Source: Leptasterias polaris (lineage: Eukaryota; Echinodermata; Asteroidea; Forcipulatida; Asteriidae). Taken from it: 64,000 bases of DNA. The number at the start of each line of letters is the position of its first letter. The stretch's first letter is position 1. The notes beneath the pieces are model-generated. The model saw only the letters and a list, made by a program, of their open reading frames with translations. It had not been told where the DNA came from and searched no databases. Below are positions 1-8,842 of this stretch, piece by piece. Where the stretch lies: the NCBI GenBank assembly GCA_037783415.1, contig JAZGTN010000217.1, positions 434,001 to 498,000 on the forward strand, read 5' to 3'. Position numbers and translations under genes: made by a program.

Positions 1-706
1 AGCAAGCTGTTTGCTCAACAGACCAATCACCGACCGATGTTGAGGTTGACGTCACCTCTGTGACCTTTCTTCACGATAGTGTCAAAGCATGGTCAAAGGT
101 CGACCAACAATTCATTCACTCGAAAACAAAATAATTTGTGGATTTATACGGTACAATTTCCCACAAATAAAGCTAAATAATGGCACGATAATGTTGAATT
201 GACAGAATGACATGGATCCGTCAGCTAGCGCTACGTTCATGGCTCATGGTGTGTGCTGAAACCCCTGAGTGAGTAGAAAACGGACTTTTTATGTACGATT
301 TAGCTGGTGATTGATAGCATTAGCAGTGTTGGCACGTACTACTACCTTAGTACCTAGTAGTACACTGCTTGGTAACATAACTGAGCTGAGGTAGAATTAA
401 AAACATAATTATCGAAGGTTTGATGTTACCAATTTCCAATAATAAACAATGTTAATAAATGTTTGTGTCGTGGATGGAAAAAATTGAAAAAGTTAGATGT
501 CGTGGGTGGGAAATTAAATTTGCCAATCATTCGATTCACCAATAATAATATCAATAATTGATTAATTCATTTAATATTATTTTTTTTTAAATGTAGGCCC
601 TATGTTGTGATTGATTAAAATAAAATGAAATGAAGTATAGTCTCAGACAGAAATCTTTTACTGCAGCTGTAATTCTGTGTGTGTATTTGCATGTTTTCTA
701 ATACAG
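1..706. other. Gene-free flank, no recognised feature
   Basis: AT-rich sequence with stops in all frames. The only structure seen is a small imperfect hairpin at 336-363 with 9-base arms (gtactacta / tagtagtac) and a 10-base loop. I see no gene, RNA or recognisable transposon here. Confidence 0.5.
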
Positions 707-908
707 GTTCTTAAGAAAAAAATTCAGAGAGATGGAAAAGGCACAAGTGTGCTAAATGAGGGGGGCAGTTTCTGACAACTGTTGTGGTCGCCTCTGAGTC
801 GGAGAATTGCTAAGTAAAGGAGTGCTCATGGACTCATCGCACGCTTTAAACGTGCCAATGCTGCAGCGCTAAAGGTGCTCTATTCTGACAACAACTCAGC
901 TGTTGTAG
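707..908 (+). other. Coding-like patch between splice-like sites (possible decayed exon)
   Basis: The stretch starts after a pyrimidine-rich tract ending in ATACAG (701-706) and stops before GTATGT (909-914), like an exon between acceptor and donor sites. One frame beginning at 707 reads as plausible protein at both ends: KKKIQRDGKGTSVLNEGG near the start and GLIARFKRANAAALKVLYSD near the end. It contains two in-frame stops, at 773 and at about 812, so it cannot be intact coding sequence. It may be a pseudogene exon, a transposon remnant or chance. I do not recognise the family. Confidence 0.2.
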
Positions 909-1304
909 GTATGTGAAGTATTTTGTGCTAAATATGTACATATTATTAGTAATTTGCCGCCATCAGCTTTTCACCAGGGTCATAGTGCACAGCCATTATT
1001 ACCAGGAATGTATCATAATCATTTCTCTTCATGGGGACCAACATCCTGACCCTCGAACATACAACACCAATCAATAGACCCGATACGTAACCCCTTGACC
1101 ATCATGGTTCATAGTTTTGTTCGCCGAAGTGCTTTCAAATTTAACTCCTGTGTTTTTGTGTTTTAAACTGTACAAATACTTTAATTCTTCAACAATGACG
1201 TCTTCATTGACCTTAAAATGCACAGCAGTATTAATGTAAGCAGTAGCACAGACACCAAGTTTTTCTAAATCTTGCAGATTTTTTTTTTACACAGGTACAA
1301 CAAA
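909..1304. other. Intergenic, nothing recognised
   Basis: No open frame of useful length, no RNA gene and no clear repeat is visible on either strand. A T-run at about 1280-1288 lies just before the duplicated receptor 5' flank. Confidence 0.5.
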
Positions 1305-1422
1305 GTGACTTTTACTGAAGTGGCCAAGGTTTATTCCATGACTGATTGAATTTCTTTACATAACTTGTCTTTATACTCTATTCTTCTCAATGATGTTTAA
1401 TTCAAGTGGGCGAATTCAGAGT
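1305..1422 (+). repeat. Extra copy of the receptor 5' flank without a coding region
   Basis: This block resembles 1836-1937, the sequence upstream of the first receptor: both run from GTGACTTT, through aagtgg(c/t)caag(g/a)tttatt and TTTCTTTACA, to TTCAAGT and a final attcaca/attcaga. No receptor coding sequence follows. It is either a partial duplication of the promoter/5'UTR region or the stump of a lost third receptor copy. Confidence 0.5.
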
Positions 1423-1582
1423 AAAAAAACTAAAGGATTGTCAGCAGACTTTAAATGTCAAGGGCGCAAAGATCTAGTTCAAACCCTATAATTTCAAAAC
1501 CACTAAATAACTTGCATTTAATCCAATTCTCTTGATATAAAATAAAACATGTTCAAAATCTTTGATTTTGCAATCCACTTAT

Positions 1583-1812
1583 AAATCCTTCGCAGTTTCC
1601 TGTCTTCTTCTATGGAGAATGAAAGATACAAAAAGTTAAAATAAAGAATAAACTGAAAATCCTTGATTTTTAAATCCTTCGCAGTTTCCTGTCTTCTTCT
1701 ATGGAGAATGAAAGATACAAAAAGTTAAAATAAAGAATAAACTGAAAATCCTTGATTTTTAAATCCTTCGCAGTTTCCTGTCTTCTTCTATGAAGGATGA
1801 AAGATTAAAAAG
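1583..1812. repeat. 89-bp tandem repeat, about 2.6 copies
   Basis: Units begin with aaatccttcgcag at 1583, 1672 and 1761, a period of exactly 89. The first two units are near identical; the third is partial and diverges after tcttcttctatg. It lies just upstream of the first receptor's putative core promoter. Confidence 0.85.
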
Positions 1813-1883
1813 AAGAAATAAAAACGTGTCTTAATGTGACTTTCATTAAAGTGGTCAAGATTTATTTCTTTACAAAGCATGCC

Positions 1884-1890
1884 TATATAA
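1884..1890 (+). promoter_or_regulatory. Candidate TATA box of receptor 1
   Basis: TATATAA lies about 142 bases before the receptor ATG. If used, it would give a start near 1915 and a 5'UTR of about 115 nt. The paralogue's flank has only a degenerate match at the equivalent place, so support is weak. Confidence 0.3.
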
Positions 1891-2031
1891 ACTCAATTCT
1901 TATCCAGAGACGTCCATTTCAAGTTAAAGATTCACAGGCAATAGACTGACAACTCATCAAGTAAACAATCGTGGTGTTCTGTTTCAACCATTAATCGTTC
2001 AGTGTTCCGAACTGACTTGAGTCTTGAAACA

Positions 2032-3003
2032 ATGGATCTCAGTAACATTCTTCTCTTCGTCAACATTATCATCACATTTTCAGCTCTTGTAGGAAACGGC
2101 ATGGTGATTGTTGTTATGACAATTAGACACAAACAGTTCAGCTCTCTCACAAGTAAACTTATCCGTCATCAATCCATAATCGATTTCATTTCTGGTGCAG
2201 TGTTTTTCCTACTGGAAGTTGTATTTTTAGGTTTCATATCACCAAGGATGCAAGTCAGACAAGATTTTCTTGGTGAGATAATGTGCCGGTTTTTAAACTC
2301 AGGTTATTTTACCTTAGGTCTGACAGTCTCATCTACCTACAACTTGGTGATCATTTCACTGGAGCGTTTTATGGCTACTTGCTATCCGGTCAAACATCGT
2401 AACTCCTTCACATATTTGAGGATCAAAGTTGCAATGGGTGTGGCCTGGGCCATTGGCTTTACTAGCGCAATGGCCTCTGCTTTGGTGACGTTTGTTAACA
2501 CCAAAGGAGATTGTGACTTGGACTACAATTATTTTAACATCACATTTGCATATCATTTCACACTTAATTATCTCATTCCTGTAACACTCATGACATTTGC
2601 ATATGTTCGTATATTTATGGTTCTTCGACGCAAACTGGCCGATGCTCAACAGCAAAGAGACGGAATCCTGAGTAAGGCTAAACGAAATGTTCTAGAGACA
2701 ATGCTTATTGCTGGGATTTTCTTTTTCATCTGCTGGACACCGATGCAAGTGCTAGGATTTCTCATGATTACTGGAAGTATTAACTATGCTATGACAGTTG
2801 AAATGTATCGAGTTTTCACCGCTATAGTTACATGTAACATGAGTGTCAACCCTGTCATTTATTGCTTCAAATATAAACAATTTCGTGACCAACTTCTTCA
2901 ACTTGTAAGGAGCCGCTTTAATCGAAACAGAGTTCACACTGTGGAGTCCATATCCATGGAACAAACACAGCAAACTGCAGTCACACAGGCTACAGAAAAC
3001 TAA
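2032..3003 (+). CDS. Rhodopsin-class G-protein-coupled receptor, paralogue 1
   Basis: Single-exon receptor of 323 residues, expected in the plasma membrane and coupled to a heterotrimeric G protein; the ligand is unknown. The start is the ATG at 2032, which has A at -3 and G at +4 and matches the paralogue's start. The frame is open slightly further upstream but without an ATG. Visible class A marks: GN at 21-22 in TM1, D51 in TM2, C85 at the top of TM3 paired with C161 in loop 2, E-R-F at 111-113 in place of DRY, W139 in TM4, P183 and Y191 in TM5, CWTP at 234-237 in TM6, NPVIY at 273-277 in TM7, then an amphipathic helix 8. The N-terminus is very short and has no signal peptide. N169-I-T is a possible loop-2 glycosylation site. 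Echinoderms carry large lineage-specific intronless class A expansions proposed as chemoreceptors; membership here is inference. A peptide or amine receptor is not excluded. Confidence 0.9.
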   Translation: MDLSNILLFVNIIITFSALVGNGMVIVVMTIRHKQFSSLTSKLIRHQSIIDFISGAVFFLLEVVFLGFISPRMQVRQDFLGEIMCRFLNSGYFTLGLTVSSTYNLVIISLERFMATCYPVKHRNSFTYLRIKVAMGVAWAIGFTSAMASALVTFVNTKGDCDLDYNYFNITFAYHFTLNYLIPVTLMTFAYVRIFMVLRRKLADAQQQRDGILSKAKRNVLETMLIAGIFFFICWTPMQVLGFLMITGSINYAMTVEMYRVFTAIVTCNMSVNPVIYCFKYKQFRDQLLQLVRSRFNRNRVHTVESISMEQTQQTAVTQATEN

Positions 3004-3067
3004 CAGTTCTCCCATCATCAAGTGAGTTACAAACAGCTTAATGACTCGTGTATACTTAATGGTAAAT

Positions 3068-3135
3068 GTACATTTTAAAGTCTATAGTGAAACAAATTGG
3101 TGTTGGTTTTGCATGTGACATATGTAGAGGGTCAT
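3068..3135 (+). repeat. Receptor 1 3' flank block shared with 8610-8672
   Basis: The string gtgaaacaaattggtgttgg followed by a tatgtagagg-like stretch recurs at 8630-8665. The block probably lies in the 3'UTR or just beyond it and belongs to the duplicated segment that carries the receptors. No AATAAA is close by, so the polyadenylation site of this gene is not settled. Confidence 0.6.
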
Positions 3136-4201
3136 GAGAAGTGACTAAGCAATAGTCTGGTTGTAGTTTTAAATCATCTTGTAACGATAAAATTGTAACG
3201 ATGTAAGAAATCTGTAAACCAATCTCTCCCAACAGTAGATGTTCATGTATCCATCAATCTTTCAGAAAGTGGTATTAAAGGTTTTTATGACCAATATCAA
3301 CAAAAAATCTATCATTTTACACCCGGTTCATTCAATTTGCTTTGAAAATGAATGCTCTGTTGCATCAGCATCTAACAGTCAAAAGGAGTAAATTAATTTC
3401 AACAGTTTAACATTCATAGGTAAAATAAGAGAATTCAAATTGGTGGCAATTAAGGAGCATTCAATTTCACAAAAGCCAACAGCAAGAGGCTGGTCAACCA
3501 TTCAATTTGATCAGCGCTGTAACTAGGCAGTAAGAATCTAACTGAAGAATGGTGAACATTTAGTCTTGACTGTCTATAAATGAAAAAGAATGTCTGAAAC
3601 AAACCTGAATGAGAAGAACGAAATTAAAATGGAATGCAATGACAAACGAAAAAGAAAACCTACATGAAATAGGGATACATGAGTGAATTTGAATTTGGGT
3701 TTGGGTTTAATGAAATTAGAAGAAAAAAATTGCTGAAATTTATCAGGAAAACATATACTATCAGTAATATTTCAATGTTGTGCACATCTAATGTTTCAAC
3801 TTCAAACCAACTATATGTAATTCTCTTTTACTCACTGTTCATTTCCCAGTACTTTTAATATTTATTCATAAACACCTAGGGCAGTTTAACCATTCTGATT
3901 GGCTGAAAGGAGCTGGAGTGGGCATGTTTAAACGTGGGACATAAACACCATTAGCCGTTCTTAAAAATGACCTGACCTTATTGAGTGAAAATAGGGTGCT
4001 ATCATATGATTGCCCAAAGCTCACAAATTTTACAGCCAAATTTAAGTCAGAACTTTGGAAGGGCACATAATTGGCTCATGAAATTCATTGCCCAAGTTTC
4101 AAACTTGCACAATGAAGTCAAGGTGAGCTGAGGTGAGCTGAGGCTAAACTTTCAGATTTGTTCTAAAACCAATTTCTTTTGTCTTTAGTCTCAATTCACT
4201 C
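3136..4201. other. Intergenic between the receptors, nothing coding
   Basis: AT-rich sequence with no supported gene. It includes a short imperfect gaattt/gggttt run near 3685-3711 and a 10-bp direct repeat (aggtgagctg, 2.3 copies) at 4121-4143. The stretch at about 3880-4110 has a different texture and may be an old interspersed repeat, which I cannot identify. Confidence 0.4.
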
Positions 4202-4869
4202 CCCAAAAACTGCACCTGTTTAGTGCATTCACTTTTATATGATCTTCCTTGTACTCATATTGAACGTCTACAGCAAATTCAGAACTCTGCTACTTGTGTT
4301 ATCACCTTGACTAAAAAATCCCCCCATATTACACTGAAGAGTATCCACTGGGTACCAGTAAGCAGCAGAATTAAGTACAATTTTCTGCTTTTTAAATAAT
4401 TATAAAACAATCACTAACAATGCCCCTGTATATAATGATGATCTTCTCAAACCATACGATCCTCCTCGCAAACTCCAGTCTTACAATTCTAGCCTCCTTA
4501 TTGAGCCAATATCCAGTCATTCTTGGGGAGACCGATCTTTCTCACATGCTGCGCCAGGCCTATGGAACAAATTGCCAGCACAAGTAAAATCAAGTGTTTC
4601 TTTGGCACAAAAAACAAACAAAACTAAAGACCCATCTTTTCAATCAAGTATTTGAGTAACTGGTTTGTTTTTACCCGTTTCAAAAAAAAAACATTTTAAA
4701 TTTATATATCCTTGCTATGTATTGTATTCTGGATTTCATCAAAGCTTAGGCCTAAGTTATTTTTTTGATTATTGTACATGTCGATGTATTATGTTATTGT
4801 TTGTATTAGTGCCATGAGCACATTTGTGGATTTGTGCGCTTTATAAGTTTTCATTATTATTATTATTCA
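4202..4869 (+). mobile_element. Decayed 3' end of an L2/CR1-like non-LTR retrotransposon
   Basis: Conceptual translation resembles the C-terminal part of a LINE reverse-transcriptase ORF. One frame from 4202 gives SLLYDLP, then IERLQQIQNSA, then SIHWVPVSSRIKYNFLLFK, and ends in a stop at 4397. A shifted frame from 4419 continues with DLLKPYD and DRSFSHAAPGLWNKLPAQVK to a stop at 4653. These correspond to the SLLYGLP, RLQRIQNSA, LHWLPV and R-(S/A)-F-(S/A)-AP-LWN-LP landmarks of L2/CR1-type elements. The 5' part is missing, and a frameshift plus stops make it non-functional. The 3' end carries tgcgctttataag followed by an (ATT)n tail at 4852-4869. The clade is inferred from the motifs. Confidence 0.8.
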
Positions 4870-4872
4870 TTT

Positions 4873-5050
4873 CAATCCTCTATAATTTCAAGAAACATAT
4901 ATCCTAAAAAGACATGGTACCTCATTTGTTACTAGAAGAGTACATCCATCCCAATCCTATCTAGTTATCAAGAAACATACCAAAAGGGATGGTACATTAT
5001 TGTTATTGGATGTGTACATGTACATTCATTGCAATCCTGTCCACTACATC
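4873..5050. repeat. Degenerate tandem repeat of about 79-80 bp, 2.2 copies
   Basis: CAATCC starts each unit at 4873, 4952 and 5032. Within units, tcaagaaacat, atggtac and a gtacat...cat segment align. It begins directly after the LINE tail. The copies are clearly diverged, so the repeat is old. Confidence 0.65.
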
Positions 5051-6043
5051 AGCCAATAAGACAATTGGTGACAGCCGCCTGCAATGAATTTTTTCTTTTG
5101 GCTTATAAATAACGATTAATGAAGGGTCCATGTGATATGGCAGCAATGCCTACACCCACTGGCACAGTGCATTGATACATCCACAACAAAATTGATTGAA
5201 GAAATAACAAATTGAAAAAACCTGCCAACGAAGACGTAATAATACTACCAGAAATACAAGGAAGAATATCATCCAAAATGATCTTGATGATCAGGAGTAC
5301 AAGCAGGGAAAAATAATATGCATTTTGAAGTGTTCAGATTGCCGATATCTCTTTGGAAGAACAAGTGGATGGGGGATGAAATGATACAATGCATCACTTC
5401 GAAAAGTCATATATAATAATATGTGAGGTAATGATGGCTTCACACTAGCTCTGTTTTAAGATTCCTTTAAAAAATATAGGCCTATCACTGTTTGCAAAAT
5501 TCAAATGTTGAATTACACAGTAGCTACAATAAAACACATGGAGCTTTTTGCAAATACACTGGATTTTTGTGGAAGAAGTAACATTGTTTTCTTTTTAAAC
5601 TGAAGGAAAGATAAATCTGATTGGGTTTATTGCTCAACGCTGTCTGAATGCAAGGAAAAGCATTTTTTTTTACATTCCCCCCATTGCTCATGAAATTGAA
5701 CCATTCTGCGTCTTACATTAGTACGCTGTCTGAACACAGCCACTGTGTTTAACTAGAAAACACTAACAAATTTCCTTTGTTTTTTTAAGCAAGCAACATC
5801 TTTTAACTTTCTAAAGCAACCTTCAGTTTCTTAATGGAAAGTCGGTTTTCATCAACCATTTCAATGATTCAATTAGGATGTTGCGTTAACAATACTGTGC
5901 CGTTTCTTAAAAAGGAAGTAATCAAAATAGACAAACTTGGAAGTAAATTTAAATGTGGGCCTCTGAATGAAATTAATTCAAAACCTTGACCACAATGAAA
6001 AATATAAATGAAAAAAGAGAAGAATTACTTAATAAGCGTTCAG
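5051..6043. other. Intergenic, nothing recognised
   Basis: AT-rich, no open frame with coding character, no tRNA-like boxes and no obvious repeat beyond short homopolymer runs. Confidence 0.5.
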
Positions 6044-6242
6044 AATTTATTTCAAAACTAATAGAATTTCTTCTCATGGCATGACTATCAACTGAATACT
6101 TCTCTAGAGATGTTCATTTCAAGTTGAGGATTCAGAGTGAACAGACAGAAGGCATCAAGTCACTGTAGCAAACAACTCATTGCTTCGTTCTGTTTCAATC
6201 ATCAATCGTTTCTTGTTTTGATCGGACTTGGGACTTGAAACA
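6044..6242 (+). promoter_or_regulatory. Duplicated 5' flank of receptor 2
   Basis: The flank aligns with 1858-2031 upstream of receptor 1: shared stretches include tttatttc, caatt/gaatact-tct, cagaga/tagaga followed by tgttcatttcaagtt or gtccatttcaagtt, attca-ag, ttctgtttcaa and cttgaaacaATGGATCTCA. It presumably holds the 5'UTR and core promoter. No convincing TATA box is kept here. Confidence 0.45.
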
Positions 6243-7235
6243 ATGGATCTCAATAACATTATTCTCCTTGTCAACATTATCATCACATTTTCAGCTCTTG
6301 TAGGAAACGGCATGGTGATTGTTGTTATGACAATTAGACACAAAAAGTTCAGCTCTTTTACAAATAAACTTATTCGTCATCAATCCATAATCGACTTCAT
6401 TTCTGGTGCAGCGTTTTTCCTGGTGGAAGTTGTTTTAAAAGGTTTCATATCACCAAGGATGCAAGTCAGACAAGATTTTCTTGGTGAGATGCTATGCCGG
6501 TTGGTATACTCAGGTTTTTTTATGATGTGTCTGACAGTCTCATCTACCTACAACTTGGTGATCATTTCACTGGAGCGTTTTATGGCTACTTGCTATCCGA
6601 TCAAACATCGTAACTCCTTCACACATTTCAGAATCAAAGTTGCTATGGGTATGGCCTGGGCTATTGGCTTTACTAGCGCAGTTTGTTTCCCTTTGCAGGT
6701 GTTTGTTAGCACCAAAGAAGAGTGTTATATGAACTTCAGCTTTGTGAGTATCTCATTTGCATATAATTTCACATTTCAGTATCTCATTCCCGTAACACTC
6801 ATGACATTTGCATATGTGCGTATATTCATGGTTATTATACACAAACTGGTCGACGCTCATCAGCAAAGGGATGGAGTTCTGAGTAAAGCTAAACGAAACG
6901 TCTTAGAGACAATGCTTATTGCTGGGATCTTCTTTTTCATCTGCTGGACACCGATGCAAGTGCTAGGATTTCTCGTAGCTATCGGAGCTATTGACTCTAC
7001 TATGACATTTGAAATGTTTCGACTTTTTACAGCTATAGTTACATGTAACATGAGTGTCAACCCTGTCATTTATTGCTTCAAATATAAACAATTTCGAGTC
7101 CAACTTCTTCAACTTGTAAGGAGCCGCTTTAATCAAAACAGAGTTCAAACTGTGGAGTCCATATCCATGGAACAAACACAGCAACTGCAGTCACACAGGC
7201 TACAGAAAACTAACAGTTTTCTCCTCATCAAGTGA
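6243..7235 (+). CDS. Rhodopsin-class G-protein-coupled receptor, paralogue 2
   Basis: Single-exon receptor of 330 residues, collinear without gaps with paralogue 1 through residue 314. The start is the ATG at 6243 in the context aacaATGG; the frame upstream lacks an ATG. It keeps GN 21-22, D51, C85, E-R-F 111-113, W139, C161, P183, CWTP 234-237, NPVIY 273-277 and helix 8. Loop-2 sequons differ: N164-F-S and N175-F-T replace N169-I-T. TM6 residues 221-244 and TM7 residues 262-285 are identical in the two proteins, while differences cluster at 83-96, 147-179 and 245-261, toward the extracellular side. Relative to paralogue 1, one A is missing near codon 315, so the last residues are read in another frame and end in SFLLIK. 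Ligand unknown; a chemoreceptor-like role is inferred from the tandem intronless arrangement. Confidence 0.9.
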   Translation: MDLNNIILLVNIIITFSALVGNGMVIVVMTIRHKKFSSFTNKLIRHQSIIDFISGAAFFLVEVVLKGFISPRMQVRQDFLGEMLCRLVYSGFFMMCLTVSSTYNLVIISLERFMATCYPIKHRNSFTHFRIKVAMGMAWAIGFTSAVCFPLQVFVSTKEECYMNFSFVSISFAYNFTFQYLIPVTLMTFAYVRIFMVIIHKLVDAHQQRDGVLSKAKRNVLETMLIAGIFFFICWTPMQVLGFLVAIGAIDSTMTFEMFRLFTAIVTCNMSVNPVIYCFKYKQFRVQLLQLVRSRFNQNRVQTVESISMEQTQQLQSHRLQKTNSFLLIK

Positions 7236-7260
7236 GTTACAAACAGTTTACCGACTTGTA

Positions 7261-7690
7261 TGAAGGCGTTTTGGCCTTATAACCGAAACACAGAACACCT
7301 TTCCTTGTCTGTCATATCTAAGCACCGTACACCATGATTTTTGTTGTCTTGCAGGAAACAAAATTACACAGGCACCTAAATATTTTCAGCTTCTTGCAAA
7401 GAATACTTGGAAGCACAAAAACTTGCTAAGCACAGATAATTTTGCTAAGCAGAAACTTGTTATCAGCCAAAATGACATCACGTTCACGCTGTTGTGACTG
7501 GTGCTGCACTCGGTTTTTTGTCGAGCAATGAAATCTGCTTAGCAGTATTTTCTGCTTGACAGCTTTATGAAACTGGGCCCTGGTCACTGTTTCCAAACTA
7601 TGAAACAAACACAAGGTAGAAACTCCCCGGAGTGATTTACTAGGATCCTTCCTCATTCCTACAAAATTTAACACTAAAAACTGTTAGACA
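7261..7690. repeat. Possible interspersed element interrupting the receptor 2 3' flank
   Basis: The receptor 3' homology stops near 7258 and resumes at about 8610, so this stretch is inserted relative to paralogue 1. It has inverted arms tgctaagcaga (7443-7453) and tctgcttagca (7534-7544), and another tgctaagca nearby at about 7423. No open frame with coding character is seen. It may be a non-autonomous DNA element or an older repeat; ends and target duplications were not found. Confidence 0.3.
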
Positions 7691-7719
7691 ATGTTAAACT
7701 CTGATTATGGTGGAATGAC

Positions 7720-8143
7720 GATGGCGTGTCGTGGCTGAGCGAATAAGAGTACTGGACTCAAGCTCTGGTGTTTCTGTTCGGCAGAGTGTGGGTTCGAGTC
7801 CCGGTCGTGACACTTTTGTCCTTAAGCAAGACACTTAACCATTATTGCTGCCTCCGTCAGATGGGATGTAAAGCCATTGGTCCCAGGTGTTGTGTAATGC
7901 ACGTAAAAGAACCCAGTGCACTTATCGAAAAAAGAAGGGGTTCGCCCCAATGTTCCTGGTTTGATTGGCTGCATATCGCGCCACAGCACCTTTAAACCAT
8001 TACACGGTGCTATGTAAAGGAATAGGTCTCATACTTCAAAACGTAGCTCCACATACCTTGCAGGAAAATACTGACTGTTGAAGCGCCTTGAGCGTCACTG
8101 AGTGACAGATATGAGCGCTATATAAGAACCCACTATTATTATT
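7720..8143 (+). mobile_element. tRNA-derived SINE with L2-like tail
   Basis: A 424-bp SINE. The tRNA-like head (7726-7813) has an A box TGGCTGAGCGA (7732-7742), a B box GGTTCGAGTCC (7791-7801) and a potential 7-bp acceptor stem pairing 7726-7732 with 7807-7813 (two wobble pairs). CTCAAGC in the anticodon-loop position and a long variable region suggest a tRNA-Leu (CAA) ancestor. A roughly 270-bp body follows, then gcgctatataag (8115-8126) and a short (ATT)n tail. ATGAC flanks both ends (7715-7719 and 8144-8148) and is a target-site duplication. The tail resembles the LINE fragment at 4202-4869. Confidence 0.88.
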
Positions 8144-8514
8144 ATGACTGATCCCATGTAAAGCACGATCAGTTTACAAATGCAGTCATCAGTCCAGCAC
8201 CATAGAGTAACTCAACACCCAAACTGTTGGACTCTGATTATGCTGGTATGCCTGATCCCATGTAATGCACGATCAGTTTACTAATGCAGTCATCAGTCCA
8301 GCACCATACAGTAACCCCACACCCAAACTGTTGGACTCTGATTATGGTGGTATGCCTGATCCCATGTAAAGCATAATCCGTTTACTAGTGCAGTCCTCAG
8401 TCCAACACCATACAGTAAACTCAACACCCAAACTGTTGGACTCTGATTATGGTGGTATGCCTGATCTCGTGTAAAGCATAATCAGTTTACAAGTGCAGTC
8501 CTCAGTCCAGCACA
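8144..8514. repeat. 104-bp tandem repeat, about 3.5 copies, split by the SINE
   Basis: Copies of ctgatc(c/t)c(a/g)tgta start at 8148, 8252, 8356 and 8461, a period of 104-105. Each unit runs through cagttta, gcagtc-tcagtcca, caacacccaaactgttggactctgattatg and ggtatgc. The tail of a further unit (aaactctgattatggtgga) lies at 7696-7714, on the other side of the SINE. Confidence 0.88.
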
Positions 8515-8761
8515 ATCAAACAAAGCATGCACTTGGATTTTGATGGATTTGGACCAGTTAGGGTTAGATGAAAAAGTAGTTAAAGAAAACAGTAATTGAT
8601 ATTAAAAGATGTACCTGTAAAAGTATATTGTGAAACAAATTGGTGTTGGCTTATGTACATAGAGGTTCTTGTGAAATAAATATGAGTAAAAGTATAGAGC
8701 AAGTTGGAGTGCGAACATTTAGTTGACTCGTGGTTGACCACTGACCAGCCGCGCACATGCG
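8515..8761. other. Spacer between receptor flank and 5S array
   Basis: It contains the displaced receptor 3' flank block (8610-8672) and ends in a GC-rich stretch (gccgcgcacatgcg) directly against the truncated 5S copy. No gene is seen. Confidence 0.5.
8675..8680 (+). promoter_or_regulatory. Candidate polyadenylation signal AATAAA
   Basis: It lies just after the block shared with the receptor 1 3' flank. If receptor 2 transcripts run through the inserted repeats, this could end them with a 3'UTR of about 1.45 kb. Earlier cleavage is equally possible. Confidence 0.2.
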
Positions 8762-8842
8762 CAAGTACTGACCGGGCCCGACGCTGCTTAACTTCGGTGA
8801 TCGGACGAGAACCGGTGTATTCAACGTAGTATGGTCGTAGGC
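8762..8842 (-). pseudogene. Truncated 5S rRNA gene at the array edge
   Basis: It matches nucleotides 1-81 of the 5S sequence exactly and then breaks into unrelated GC-rich DNA. The 3' third is gone, including nearly all of the C box (80-97) bound by TFIIIA, and the T-run terminator. The A box and intermediate element remain. It should be transcriptionally dead or produce run-on RNA into the receptor-side flank. Confidence 0.93.

Noticed and set aside
2002..2031. Upstream extension of receptor 1 (and 6228-6242 for receptor 2)
   Set aside because: The extra codons begin at GTG or TTG; the downstream ATG in both genes has a strong start context and the extensions differ between paralogues.
1932..3021. 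Open frames antisense to receptor 1 (and likewise at 6155-7184)
   Set aside because: They are shadows of the receptor coding frame with no independent motif.
3866..4066. 66-residue - strand frame between the receptors
   Set aside because: No motif, poor coding character, and located in probable old repeat sequence.
7726..7813. Functional tRNA-Leu gene
   Set aside because: The head is joined to a SINE body and L2-like tail, has imperfect stems and is flanked by target duplications.
7768..7995. 75-residue open frame on the + strand
   Set aside because: It lies wholly inside the SINE and crosses its tRNA-like B box.
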